A stretch of DNA of 64,000 bases from Paraphoma chrysanthemicola (lineage: Eukaryota; Ascomycota; Dothideomycetes; Pleosporales; Phaeosphaeriaceae): assembly GCA_020744225.1 (NCBI GenBank), contig JAGMWG010000030.1, positions 124,001 to 188,000 of the forward strand, given 5' to 3'. Shown in pieces: positions 21,080 through 32,400 of the stretch (position 1 is the stretch's first letter; every line of letters starts with the position of its first letter). The position numbers were made by a program, and so were the translations under genes. The notes beneath the pieces were generated by a model. The model saw nothing but the letters and a program-made list of their open reading frames with translations, searched no databases and was not told the DNA's origin.

Positions 21080-24000
21080 TCATAATAGTTTGAGGAACAA
21101 CACTCTGCCAGAGCTGCATCCAAACGTAACCCGATAACTGTGAACAGCAGTACAGGTAGGGAGGTAGTTAACAGGTATCCAAAGCAGCTCTTCTGCATCT
21201 GCCATCAGCCACCTCTGCGCAATAAGGATGTGTTGTGCAGGAGGTTGGAGACCAAGGGCAGATGTAGACTGCGCTGGTTGCGGAAGCAGCATCACCCCAC
21301 GACTAGTTTCCAGACAGGATCCACCGCTCGAGAAGGCCACACTCCGAACCCAGCCTGTATGCTTGAAAGTGTGGAGCGGCTGTCCAGTCTTCGCGTCCCA
21401 CAGCCGCACCGTCTTATCGCCTGAAGCCGATGCCAGTCGATCTCCTGCCACCGAGAAGGCCACGCTGTTGACAAAGCTCGTATGGCCCTCGAGCGTGTGC
21501 AGCGGCCGTCCGGTCTTCGCGTCCCACACCCGCACCGTCTTATCCCACGAAGCCGATACCAGTCGATCTCCTGCCGCCGAGAAGGCCACGCTGCTGACAA
21601 GGCTCGTATGGCCCTCGAGCGTGTGCAGCGGCCGTCCAGTCTTCGCATCCCACACCCGCACTGTCTTATCTACCGAAGCCGATGCCAGTCGATCTTCTGC
21701 CGGCGAGAAGGCCACACTGCTGACAGAGTCTGTATGGCCCTCCAGCGTGTACAGCGGCTGTCTAGTCTTCGCGTCCCACACCCGCACTGTCTTATCTACT
21801 GAAGCCGATGCCAGTCGATCTCCTGCCGCCGAGAAGGCCACGCTGCTGACCCAGTTCGTATGGCCCTCGAGCGTGTGCAGCGGCCGTCCAGTCTTAGCAT
21901 CCCACACCCGCACTGTCTTATCGCCTGAAGCCGATGCCAGTCGATCTCCTGCCACCGAGAAGGCCACGCTGTTGACAAAGCTCGTATGGCCCTCGAGCGT
22001 GTGCAGCGGCCGTCCGGTCTTCGCATCCCACACCCGCACCGTCTTATCGCCTGAAGCCGATGCCAGTCGATCTCCTGCCACCGAGAAGGCCACGCTGTTG
22101 ACAAAGCTCGTATGGCCCTCGAGCGTGTGCATCGGCCGTCCAGTCTTCGCATCCCACACCCGCACTGTCGTATCGTCTGAAGCCGATGCCAGTCGATCTC
22201 CTGCCGCCGAGAAGGCCACGCTGTTGACAAAGCTCGTATGGCCCTCGAGCGTGTGTAGCGGCCGTCTAGTCTTCGCATCCCACACCCGCACCGTCTTATC
22301 CCACGAAGCCGATGCCAGTCGATCTCCTGTCGCCGAGAAGGCCACGCTGTTGACACCATTCGTATGGCCCTCGAGCGTATACAGCGGCCGTCCAGTCTTC
22401 GCATCCCACACCCGCACTGTCTTATCTACCGAAGCCGATGCCAGTCGATCTCCTGCCACCGAGAAGGTCACGCTGCTGACAGAGTCTGCATGGCCCTCCA
22501 GCGTGTGCAGTGGCTGTCCAGTCTTCGCATCCCAAACCCGCACCGTCTGATCGCTTGAAGCCGATGCCAGTCGATCTCCTGCCGCCGAGAAGGCCACGCT
22601 GCTGACAAGGCTCGTATGGCCCTCGAGCGTGTGCAGCGGCCGTCCAGTCTTAGCATCCCACACCCGCACCGTCTTATCATCTGAAGCCGATGCCAGTCGA
22701 TCTCCTGCCGCCGAGAAGGCCACGCTGCGGACATCGCTCGTATGGCCCTCGAGCGTCTGCAGCAGAGGCCCCCAGTCTTTGTCCAGCCCATACTTCACCT
22801 GCACTCCCTCAGGCATCTCCCGCCTAAACTGATGTCGCACAATGCTCTGCTCTGGTGCAAACACTAACGCTCCGTAGTACACCTGCAGCGGCGCTTCTTG
22901 GATCCCAGATCCGCTCCACATCGCAAAGCGCAGCGCATCGTGCACGAAGTTCGACACTGCTGTACTTCCTGCTCCCTTGTGTTACAGTTAGTGAAAGCAC
23001 ACTTGTTGTGTTAGTCTATAACTTACATTAACAGTCCCTTCTAGCTTCTGTAGCACCAATATGCTTTCCGGCATCTTTTGCAGCAGGCTCATCGCCTCTA
23101 GCCAGTGCAGCAAGTGCTTCTGGAAGAAGCTGTGCACTTTGCCACCGTCTGCCAAGATGTCGCTACAAGCACGTTCGCCTTCCTGCACATGCTCCACCCA
23201 GTACTCGCATGCGTACGCGATCTGCAGGAGACAGCTGTCCCGAACGCAACTTTTCGCCTCCTGAATCCGCACCCCAGGCTTCCGCAAGCTGCAGATGTCT
23301 CTCCGCAGCGTGCTGTCCATCGTGTCTAGCAGGCGATGGGTGATCTGTCTGTGCGCTTCGGCTAGTGGGCCATCAAACACCTGCCGGCCGTTGCCGAATA
23401 TAAAGAAGTCTTTGGCAGACAGGTGGATGAAGAATACAACGCCTTCACGCACAGTCAGGAACGAGCCGCAGCGGCTGACAAGGTCGACGACCGCTTGCAC
23501 GTTGCTAAACCGATCTTTGGGAAGGCCTGCAGCTACAGCGAGCTCATCAAGCTGCAGCGGCCGGAAGACAAGCGTAATAGTCCGAAGAATGTCCTTGCAG
23601 TACCCTGCAGTCCTTACGTCCTGCGCCACAATTTGCGCCATCATCCGTTCGTACAGCGGGTCGAGACCTGGCGGCAATGCCTGCAGCACCTCTCGTGTGC
23701 GGTAGAGCGGCACCCCCTCCAGCGCTTTGCACACTAGCGACACCCACAAGAAGGTGCCTTCTGCCTTGTCGCGGAGCTGCTGCTGCACCTCTGCTTGGAG
23801 CCCCGGGTCGTACTTCTGCACAGTCGCCAGCCGCTCCACCTTGTACTCGACAAACACCGCCACCGCTCTTGACACATGTCTCGCCTTGATCTCAAGGCTT
23901 ACCTTGACACCCAGCGAGTCGGGATGTAGATACAGCTCGATCTCTGGTATGTTGCGGCTGGTCACCAGCCACTTAACCCTCGACCGTCGCCCAATGCTAG

Positions 24001-24745
24001 CGTCGGCAATTATACGCAAAAGATCGGACAGGCCAGACGTGCATTCGTCGAGCGCATCGACAAGCAAGTACGTCGGCGGCAGAGAGGCGTCGTTGAGCAT
24101 GTCCGACAGCATCTCCCGCAGTGCGTAGACGACGCTGGGCCCTTCGAACAGCCGCCTCCCTGCAGCCTCGTACCGTTTCTGTACATGTCGCATCAGCTCT
24201 TCTCTCTGTTCGACGAGTAAGTAGATAAGCCCGCGCAGGACTGATGCTGCGTTGTTGAGCTCCGGTCGAGTACTCTGGCAGAAGAAGTAAGCTACCAGAG
24301 CAGCCCGCGACCTGTACTTCGCGCTGAGCCGTAATACCGCCAGTATTTTTGACGTCGTCTTTGACGATGGCCTAGCCTTGTCTTCTTGCAACAGCTCAGC
24401 GACCACACCCATCGTCATCATCGTCTTGCCTTTGCCCGGGTCGCCTTTGACCCACAGCAGCCGCGCCTCGCCCTGCGTCCTCCATCGCTGGAAGCTGTCG
24501 TCGTCCAGTATCCATGCATAGCAGTCTCGCAGCAGCCTGTCTTTGTCGCCTTCGATCCGCGCCCGGTCTTCGCGCGGATCCGTCACCCGCAGGTCGCGCA
24601 GGCACTGGTGGGGGGATGGTTCGCCAGCCTCGCGAGGCCTTCCCGGAAAGTGCACGTCGCCATAGACGTTGCCGTAGATGTTGGTGGAGTCGCCGTCCGC
24701 TCGATTGCCGCTATACGTCGTGTTGTCTCTGGCCGGGTGTGGCAT
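21080..24745 (-). CDS. NACHT-WD40 (NWD) STAND receptor, left copy
   Basis: Two exons, 24745-23027 and 22975-21080, separated by a 51-nt intron, encode 1,204 residues identical to the right-arm copy. Domains: a short N-terminal segment with a candidate amyloid motif (residues 14-26, NRADGDSTNIYGN), NACHT NTPase with Walker A GDPGKGKT (101-108) and Walker B TYLLVDALDEC (225-235), a helical region, then about 12 near-identical 42-residue WD40 repeats and a non-repeat tail. STAND receptors of this type sense non-self through the repeats and oligomerise via NACHT to trigger an effector. The gene is divergent from the effector-like gene at about 25200, the usual arrangement of fungal NLR/effector pairs. 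Its promoter differs from that of the right copy because the repeat ends at the start codon. Confidence 0.9.
21326..22761 (-). repeat. Tandem 126-bp WD40-coding repeats (left copy)
   Basis: About eleven full units and one degenerate unit of 126 bp, each coding a GH...WD WD40 blade of 42 residues. Units are almost identical except at positions just after GHT/GHA and around the SxDxT turn, indicating concerted evolution with variation focused on the presumed binding surface. Confidence 0.85.
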
Positions 24746-24746
24746 C

Positions 24747-25199
24747 GATGGGGCACACCGCTGCTTTGCGACGTAATGTTAGCCTACTGGTACGATCGTC
24801 GCACTAGCCACAGAAGCTTGGTGAAGTACAATCGGGTGCTCGTCTTCCTGAGTCTATGATGCCTACGCGGCCTCACAGTCTCATTTCAGACTACATCAGT
24901 AGACTCAGGTCGCTGTGGAAATCCATGCTGCAAGGTTAGCTGAAAGAACTGGATATTGGCATGCAGTTCGCCAGCGCTTAGTTACGGCGAGGTGCCAAGG
25001 ACTCAGCTTGGGAAGTAATAGCCAAGCCCAGGCTGACGTTTGGCTCAGCTGCACCCAAACACCCAAACATCATCGTCAGAACTTACGATACACTCTCAAC
25101 CCGCTGGAGCAGACGACACACGATCGAGTAGTTATGCCGATATTGGTATGCACGAAGTACTGTGTGGACCAAAAGTGGGTCTGTACTAAAGAACACTAG
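24747..25199. promoter_or_regulatory. Divergent intergenic region between receptor and effector-like gene
   Basis: The 450-bp region between the left receptor start (24745, leftwards) and the effector-like gene (from about 25200, rightwards) should hold both promoters and probably a tiny first exon of the effector gene, because the effector frame has a TAG directly before 25200. No specific motif is recognised. Confidence 0.4.
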
Positions 25200-26038
25200 G
25201 AGGTGATTGGCGGCACGGCTGCTGTCTCGCAGCTTCTCGGTCAGGCGATTACCATTATTCAGAAGATACAGGATGCGAGAGCAAAAGTGCACGGCGCGTC
25301 AGCTCGCATTGATGGCTACCGAGGACAGCTGGATAACTTGCTTAGTGCGCTGCGACTTGTACAAGATGAGCCCGATCTACAAACACCAGCAATTGAGAAC
25401 CAGATCCAGGTGGTCATTAGCCTGGGGAAGGTGTTGCAATGCCAGTTTAACGCCTTCGCCGTGCGGCTAGCACAGAGCAAAGCCAAGCAATACACGCATG
25501 CGTTCGTCAGCGGTGATAGAGATGAAAGAGATCTCGAGAATGCCATGACTCAGTTGGACCGGGCGAAAGCAGACCTTACCGTACAGATTGTCACGGCACA
25601 CGTCGGATTGAGTGGATCTATGCGCACCGGCTTTACAGCTGCCCTAGCAGTGGTCCAGCGAGTTGACCAAAACGTGCAGAGGGTTCTAGACAAGAGGCTT
25701 CTCATGGCTGCTCAGCTTGAGGAGCACCGCTTAGACGAAGGAGGTACTGTAAAGTAGCACAATAGTACTTGCTTATGCTGACTGTCAAAGGCAACGGCAC
25801 AGTACCTCTAACAGCTGAAGATGTAGGAGCGCTGGGTCTCGTGGACAAAGTGTCGTGGATCGACAACAAGGCTTTCGACGACGCGGATATTTTCCAAACT
25901 GATCTCGTCGAACGGCAGATTCATGTAACTACAGAAAGGCTTTATCAGGGCAACACAGCGCACGGGAGGACTACGATTCTTCAGGGTTATGCAGACGCGG
26001 CAGGAATAGCAGCAATCCTGCAAGCAAAACGGCGGTGA
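25200..26038 (+). CDS. SesA/HeLo-like death-effector candidate with C-terminal amyloid-like motif
   Basis: The first domain (VIGGTAAVSQLLGQAI ... KVHGASARIDGYRGQLDNLLSALRLV) has the helical pattern of fungal STAND N-terminal domains of the SesA/NACHT_N or HeLo-like kind, found on NLR receptors and on separate membrane-disrupting effectors. A 47-nt intron (25744-25790) joins it to a C-terminal half that ends with NTAHGRTTILQG about 30 residues before the stop. That motif matches, at identical spacing, the NRADGDSTNIYG motif at the receptor N-terminus. There is no NACHT domain, so this is a stand-alone effector-type protein of about 265 residues. The 5' end is unresolved: a stop at 25197-25199 abuts the frame, implying a splice acceptor (CACTAG) and a very short first exon. 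Confidence 0.7.
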
Positions 26039-26135
26039 TAAGAGTCGATGGGGCCATCATTTGCTGTGCACAGGTCGTGGCCAGCACTTGTTATAAGAGA
26101 CCCCTCGAAAAGAAACAGCCCCCTACAAGTTCGGC

Positions 26136-26660
26136 TTACAATCTGCCATCTCCTGCTTCCTCTGTCCCACCCTCTAAGATCGCATTGTTGTTGCGCTGCC
26201 ACTGCTTTAACGCCTGTTCGGTGAGTGTTTCAATCGACCGTCTGCGCGCAATTCGTGATCGATGAAGATCGACATCAACGTCCAGGTCATGGAGGTTCGA
26301 TGGGCTATCAAAGCCGGCGTAGCGCACTATTTTCTGCTGTGCTTGATGGCACGAGCTCAATGTTGGTCCAAGCCCTTCTTTTACTGGAAACGGAAAAGCT
26401 GACCTGATACCTGAATGCGAAGGCCAGCTAAGCACGTCTTCCGCTTCTCCAGCACGCCGAATGGGACGTCGAACGACCGGGTGGGCTTGTTGTAGCGCAA
26501 TGCATACAGCTCATCTACCGCCGCTGTCTTTCGTGTCTGCTATCATTTCCAGCCTTCGATACCCGCGTCCACCCTGCTCGCCGCATCCCGCTGTTCATCC
26601 TCCCGCAGTGTCCGAATAAGCTCGTAAGATGCCGTTCGGCACTCGCTGCACGCCTAGCAG
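26136..26660 (-). CDS. Unrecognised multi-exon gene or remnant inside the element
   Basis: On the minus strand the frame ending at 26136 (segments KIVRYAGFDSPSNLHDL and RRRSIETLTEQALKQWQ) joins by an intron (26334-26410, GTATCA...CAG) to an upstream open stretch 26539-26411 (AAVDELYALRYNKPTRSF ... PFGVLEKRK). Another coding-like stretch lies at about 26545-26650 (ASYELIRTLREDEQRDAA). Codon use and composition are strongly protein-like, but the upstream exons and start are not resolved and I do not recognise the family. It may be a cargo gene or a remnant. Confidence 0.4.
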
Positions 26661-27017
26661 CATCAGCTGCGTATGCTGGCGGCGAGGGTGCAAGGCGGTT
26701 GCTGGCGCTAAGGATACTGTGAGTTTTCTCAGGCGTTTGCTTCAGGGTAAGCGCGTGCAAAGGCAAGGGCAAGTCTGCGCAATGTAATTTGCTGCTGTCT
26801 CTCTTTAGCCAGGGCTGAAGGAACCGTCGTCGCATCGTGCTGTGCTCAACGATGGATTGTAGTGAACAATATGGTTTTGATGTCTCAGCAACATCACGCA
26901 TCAGACGTGTCGCAAACCTAGATTATATGTGATAATACAGGCGGTCGCACGCCGGCGACCAAGGCGATAGGGCTACATCGAGCGCCTGATGCTGTTAGCT
27001 GCTGTTGTGTCGTAGGC

Positions 27018-27860
27018 TTGCTGGCGTTGGCTTGTCGGTCGTTCAGCCAACAGATTCCGCCCGTACGAAACACGGACCATCTGCCTTCCCGTTGGCACGT
27101 TAGAACCACGACACGTCACGACCGTGCATGCCAGTGCTCGGCCTCGTGCAGTGCAACGGCATCCGACGATGCCTGTTCAGCGCACTGCCAGATCCCGACG
27201 TGGGTCTCACTTAGCCCCCGAACGTCCAGTCAGCTTTCCATCTGGCAGGACGTATATAACTTGATGCGATGCCCAGGCCCAACTTGCAACCTTGGACCTC
27301 ACTGTTGGCGGGACCCACACGGGAAAAAGCACTACAAGCTAAAGACGCATCAGCTGAAGACCCTGATAAGGCATGTAGAGCATGGAGGCCAGTTGACGTC
27401 GCATGATGACGTGCCTGAAGACGTCCGTCAGCAGCTATACGCAGAAGAGCAGCAGCAGCTAGAGAGACACCGAGGAGCCGGTCACAGCGCCCCGACTGCT
27501 CAAGCTCCCATTCACATAACAAATGTGCTTCCTGGGCCGTCCCACCCAACGTCGGGTCAGACCGAAGTGCAGGCCAAGCCTCGCCTTGATGTGCCCGGGT
27601 TCTTAGACGCTGCGGTAGAAGAGTACAGCGACTGGCAGCAGTCGCGAGTCCGGAGGGAAGATCAGAAAGAAGACATCCGCAAGCTGTGTGATATGGCTCT
27701 AGAGCACAGGCTCGACCTGCAGCAGCTCTTCAACGACCAAGACCCCGACTTCTTCATCTCACGAGGCATAAAATTAGGCGTGGCTCGGCGGTTCATAGGC
27801 GACATTCCATACTGGGTCCAGCAGCAGATGGGAGTTAATAGTAGAACTAATATAGATTGA
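27018..27860 (+). CDS. Hypothetical protein with Cys/His-rich segment, cargo of the element
   Basis: The recognisable part begins near 27267 (MRCPGPTCNLGPHCW ...), where Cys and His residues are spaced as in a small zinc-binding fold. It is followed by basic helices (KKHYKLKTHQLKTLIRHVEHG), a Pro-rich linker and a C-terminal helical domain (SDWQQSRVRREDQKEDIRK ... LFNDQDPDFFISRGI). I recall similar unnamed proteins in many ascomycetes. The N-terminal 80 or so codons look non-coding, so an upstream exon or the internal Met is the likely start. It ends 82 bp from the convergent transposase gene. No function is assigned. Confidence 0.55.
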   Translation: MLALACRSFSQQIPPVRNTDHLPSRWHVRTTTRHDRACQCSASCSATASDDACSAHCQIPTWVSLSPRTSSQLSIWQDVYNLMRCPGPTCNLGPHCWRDPHGKKHYKLKTHQLKTLIRHVEHGGQLTSHDDVPEDVRQQLYAEEQQQLERHRGAGHSAPTAQAPIHITNVLPGPSHPTSGQTEVQAKPRLDVPGFLDAAVEEYSDWQQSRVRREDQKEDIRKLCDMALEHRLDLQQLFNDQDPDFFISRGIKLGVARRFIGDIPYWVQQQMGVNSRTNID

Positions 27861-27942
27861 AGGATAGTGGTACTCCTAGTTAATTGCGTCAGAACCTTGC
27901 GCGCTATCCGCTCTAGACTGAGTAATTACAACACATGCAAGA

Positions 27943-28920
27943 TCAGAACTCCTCTACTGTAATCCCTGCGTGCCTAAAGTGGCCTTTGGCGCTGTCCTGC
28001 TTGCCGCCCACCATGTCTACGCTCCACTCTAGGAAAGCATCAAACCCTTGCTCCGGCGCGTCTTCGAAGGCACACCACTTCTTTTTGATGAACGCTTTCA
28101 GCTCCGCAAAGAACTCTTCGATCGGGTTCAGGTCTGGTGAGTAGGGTGGCAGGTACACCAACTTGACGCCAGCATCGCAGCACATCTGCTCGAGTCGCTC
28201 TGTATGATGGAACGATGCGTTGTCCATTACGAGGACCGACTTCGGTTCGGGCCACCTACCGCAGTGCGGAAGCAGCTGCTCTACAAAGTCTTCAAACACT
28301 TCACTGTCTGTCGAACCCTGATACACTCGTGAGAGCAAGATCCCGTCCTGAGTGTAGGCGGGTAGGATCTGATATCGCCGGTCGCGGTGGAACTTGGCGA
28401 CCTGAACAGGTGCTACGCCGAGAGGAGACCATCCCGTGCGTCTGAACCCGATACGTTTGTCACACCCAGACTCGTCGATGAACACAAGGTGGTACGACTG
28501 GAACTGTGTCAAGTTGTAGAGGTAAAAGTCGCGCAGGTCCGCATTCTGCTCCCTCGCGATCTGCCGAGCCACCTTCTTTGACCACCCTGCTGCGTTCAAC
28601 GTTCTGCTGATGCTGTGTGTAGAGACGAGGACGCCAAACTCGTCCCACAGGAAGAGCGCCATCTCTTCTTGATACAGACCTGGCTTCTCGATCAGGTGTT
28701 CGCGTAGCGCGTCTAGCATCGGCGGCGTAATCGATCGTCGCCTCCCGCCGCCGTTCGCTGGGGCCTTCGTAGAGTTGAAGTGGCGGATGTTGGATCGTAT
28801 CGCTTTGACCGAGCGCGTGCTGCAGTGGGCCACTGTGGCCATCTGAGCGGCTGTGAGCGTCCCGTCGACGATCATATCACGGATCAGGTCGTGCTGCGAA
28901 GTAGCGAGGTGTGGCGCCAT
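27943..28920 (-). CDS. Tc1-type (DD34E) transposase
   Basis: The start chosen at 28920 (MAPHLATSQHDLIRDM) gives 325 residues. The N-terminal third is a helix-turn-helix region (LTAAQMATVAHCSTRSVKAI, then PPMLDALREHLIEKP). The DDE catalytic core has FIDESG (D149), VMDNASFHH (D233) and LNPIEEFFAELK (E268). The 34-residue spacing between the last two acidic residues is the DD34E signature of Tc1/impala-type elements, which insert at TA. The frame is uninterrupted, so an active enzyme is possible. I found no convincing separate terminal repeats directly around this gene, so it may be the transposase of the whole 12.75-kb element. Confidence 0.9.
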   Translation of the reverse strand: MAPHLATSQHDLIRDMIVDGTLTAAQMATVAHCSTRSVKAIRSNIRHFNSTKAPANGGGRRRSITPPMLDALREHLIEKPGLYQEEMALFLWDEFGVLVSTHSISRTLNAAGWSKKVARQIAREQNADLRDFYLYNLTQFQSYHLVFIDESGCDKRIGFRRTGWSPLGVAPVQVAKFHRDRRYQILPAYTQDGILLSRVYQGSTDSEVFEDFVEQLLPHCGRWPEPKSVLVMDNASFHHTERLEQMCCDAGVKLVYLPPYSPDLNPIEEFFAELKAFIKKKWCAFEDAPEQGFDAFLEWSVDMVGGKQDSAKGHFRHAGITVEEF

Positions 28921-29040
28921 AATGGACCAGATTGGGCTACGCAATGATCAGAGTATAGTCTGCGCGATACTGTTCCTGATGTCACGTAGGCGCCGCGTGA
29001 ACGCACACAACAATCCTTTCAGGCTGCGTCGCTAAGTTCC

Positions 29041-29494
29041 AGCGTGTTCTATAGGTTTGACAAGATCGACACAGTACAGCTTGTGGAAATGGCCGCCGCA
29101 AAGATCATCTGTGTCCTCGCCTCTTCGCTTCTATGCTCTACCGTAAGACTGCGATTGCCCAACGGAGTATGCTCTAGGAACGATGTTGTTGACGTTTGAA
29201 AGTTGTGTCGCAAAACGAGCGATCAGTCGCATCCGAAGGAACCCCTCGTGTCTACTGGTCAGCTGGAGCCTTGGCTCCAGAGATGCACGCGCCTGCACCT
29301 GCGCGTCAAGCAGCCTTCCCTGGCGAAGCTTTTTCTGACTTCACAGCGGCGACAAGCGCTCCGTCCTATCTCTGAAGGCCTTTGAGGCAGTTGCACAGAG
29401 AGAGGTTGTGTTCACGCGGGATCATGCTCTGTGAATAGCCAACCCTAGCAAGTATCCCCACTAAGTAAACGCGCAACGGCGCACGGGTCGCACG
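29041..29494. promoter_or_regulatory. Upstream region of the right receptor copy
   Basis: No gene is seen. This is the only upstream sequence available to the right-arm receptor and is unrelated to that of the left copy. It includes a short inverted sequence GGAGCCTTGGCTCC near 29265. Confidence 0.35.
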
Positions 29495-29495
29495 G

Positions 29496-32400
29496 ATGCC
29501 ACACCCGGCCAGAGACAACACGACGTATAGCGGCAATCGAGCGGACGGCGACTCCACCAACATCTACGGCAACGTCTATGGCGACGTGCACTTTCCGGGA
29601 AGGCCTCGCGAGGCTGGCGAACCATCCCCCCACCAGTGCCTGCGCGACCTGCGGGTGACGGATCCGCGCGAAGACCGGGCGCGGATCGAAGGCGACAAAG
29701 ACAGGCTGCTGCGAGACTGCTATGCATGGATACTGGACGACGACAGCTTCCAGCGATGGAGGACGCAGGGCGAGGCGCGGCTGCTGTGGGTCAAAGGCGA
29801 CCCGGGCAAAGGCAAGACGATGATGACGATGGGTGTGGTCGCTGAGCTGTTGCAAGAAGACAAGGCTAGGCCATCGTCAAAGACGACGTCAAAAATACTG
29901 GCGGTATTACGGCTCAGCGCGAAGTACAGGTCGCGGGCTGCTCTGGTAGCTTACTTCTTCTGCCAGAGTACTCGACCGGAGCTCAACAACGCAGCATCAG
30001 TCCTGCGCGGGCTTATCTACTTACTCGTCGAACAGAGAGAAGAGCTGATGCGACATGTACAGAAACGGTACGAGGCTGCAGGGAGGCGGCTGTTCGAAGG
30101 GCCCAGCGTCGTCTACGCACTGCGGGAGATGCTGTCGGACATGCTCAACGACGCCTCTCTGCCGCCGACGTACTTGCTTGTCGATGCGCTCGACGAATGC
30201 ACGTCTGGCCTGTCCGATCTTTTGCGTATAATTGCCGACGCTAGCATTGGGCGACGGTCGAGGGTTAAGTGGCTGGTGACCAGCCGCAACATACCAGAGA
30301 TCGAGCTGTATCTACATCCCGACTCGCTGGGTGTCAAGGTAAGCCTTGAGATCAAGGCGAGACATGTGTCAAGAGCGGTGGCGGTGTTTGTCGAGTACAA
30401 GGTGGAGCGGCTGGCGACTGTGCAGAAGTACGACCCGGGGCTCCAAGCAGAGGTGCAGCAGCAGCTCCGCGACAAGGCAGAAGGCACCTTCTTGTGGGTG
30501 TCGCTAGTGTGCAAAGCGCTGGAGGGGGTGCCGCTCTACCGCACACGAGAGGTGCTGCAGGCATTGCCGCCAGGTCTCGACCCGCTGTACGAACGGATGA
30601 TGGCGCAAATTGTGGCGCAGGACGTAAGGACTGCAGGGTACTGCAAGGACATTCTTCGGACTATTACGCTTGTCTTCCGGCCGCTGCAGCTTGATGAGCT
30701 CGCTGTAGCTGCAGGCCTTCCCAAAGATCGGTTTAGCAACGTGCAAGCGGTCGTCGACCTTGTCAGCCGCTGCGGCTCGTTCCTGACTGTGCGTGAAGGC
30801 GTTGTATTCTTCATCCACCTGTCTGCCAAAGACTTCTTTATATTCGGCAACGGCCGGCAGGTGTTTGATGGCCCACTAGCCGAAGCGCACAGACAGATCA
30901 CCCATCGCCTGCTAGACACGATGGACAGCACGCTGCGGAGAGACATCTGCAGCTTGCGGAAGCCTGGGGTGCGGATTCAGGAGGCGAAAAGTTGCGTTCG
31001 GGACAGCTGTCTCCTGCAGATCGCGTACGCATGCGAGTACTGGGTGGAGCATGTGCAGGAAGGCGAACGTGCTTGTAGCGACATCTTGGCAGACGGTGGC
31101 AAAGTGCACAGCTTCTTCCAGAAGCACTTGCTGCACTGGCTAGAGGCGATGAGCCTGCTGCAAAAGATGCCGGAAAGCATATTGGTGCTACAGAAGCTAG
31201 AAGGGACTGTTAATGTAAGTTATAGACTAACACAACAAGTGTGCTTTCACTAACTGTAACACAAGGGAGCAGGAAGTACAGCAGTGTCGAACTTCGTGCA
31301 CGATGCGCTGCGCTTTGCGATGTGGAGCGGATCTGGGATCCAAGAAGCGCCGCTGCAGGTGTACTACGGAGCGTTAGTGTTTGCACCAGAGCAGAGCATT
31401 GTGCGACATCAGTTTAGGCGGGAGATGCCTGAGGGAGTGCAGGTGAAGTATGGGCTGGACAAAGACTGGGGGCCTCTGCTGCAGACGCTCGAGGGCCATA
31501 CGAGCGATGTCCGCAGCGTGGCCTTCTCGGCGGCAGGAGATCGACTGGCATCGGCTTCAGATGATAAGACGGTGCGGGTGTGGGATGCTAAGACTGGACG
31601 GCCGCTGCACACGCTCGAGGGCCATACGAGCCTTGTCAGCAGCGTGGCCTTCTCGGCGGCAGGAGATCGACTGGCATCGGCTTCAAGCGATCAGACGGTG
31701 CGGGTTTGGGATGCGAAGACTGGACAGCCACTGCACACGCTGGAGGGCCATGCAGACTCTGTCAGCAGCGTGACCTTCTCGGTGGCAGGAGATCGACTGG
31801 CATCGGCTTCGGTAGATAAGACAGTGCGGGTGTGGGATGCGAAGACTGGACGGCCGCTGTATACGCTCGAGGGCCATACGAATGGTGTCAACAGCGTGGC
31901 CTTCTCGGCGACAGGAGATCGACTGGCATCGGCTTCGTGGGATAAGACGGTGCGGGTGTGGGATGCGAAGACTAGACGGCCGCTACACACGCTCGAGGGC
32001 CATACGAGCTTTGTCAACAGCGTGGCCTTCTCGGCGGCAGGAGATCGACTGGCATCGGCTTCAGACGATACGACAGTGCGGGTGTGGGATGCGAAGACTG
32101 GACGGCCGATGCACACGCTCGAGGGCCATACGAGCTTTGTCAACAGCGTGGCCTTCTCGGTGGCAGGAGATCGACTGGCATCGGCTTCAGGCGATAAGAC
32201 GGTGCGGGTGTGGGATGCGAAGACCGGACGGCCGCTGCACACGCTCGAGGGCCATACGAGCTTTGTCAACAGCGTGGCCTTCTCGGTGGCAGGAGATCGA
32301 CTGGCATCGGCTTCAGGCGATAAGACAGTGCGGGTGTGGGATGCTAAGACTGGACGGCCGCTGCACACGCTCGAGGGCCATACGAACTGGGTCAGCAGCG

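Larger units (their letters stand above)
20746..24746 (-). repeat. Left arm of 4,001-bp inverted repeat
   Basis: Coordinates x on this arm pair with 54241-x on the right arm. Both arms are exactly 4,001 bp with no indel, and the encoded proteins are identical. The outer end is the transposon terminus; the inner end lies one base before the receptor start codon (24745), so the duplicated unit is the gene body plus its 3' flank without any promoter. Confidence 0.9.

Noticed and set aside
21228..22550. A 440-codon open frame antisense to the left WD40 repeats (and its mirror at 31691-33013)
   Set aside because: It is the complementary strand of 126-bp repeats whose length is a multiple of three; openness is a by-product and the translation is a monotonous repeat with no domain.
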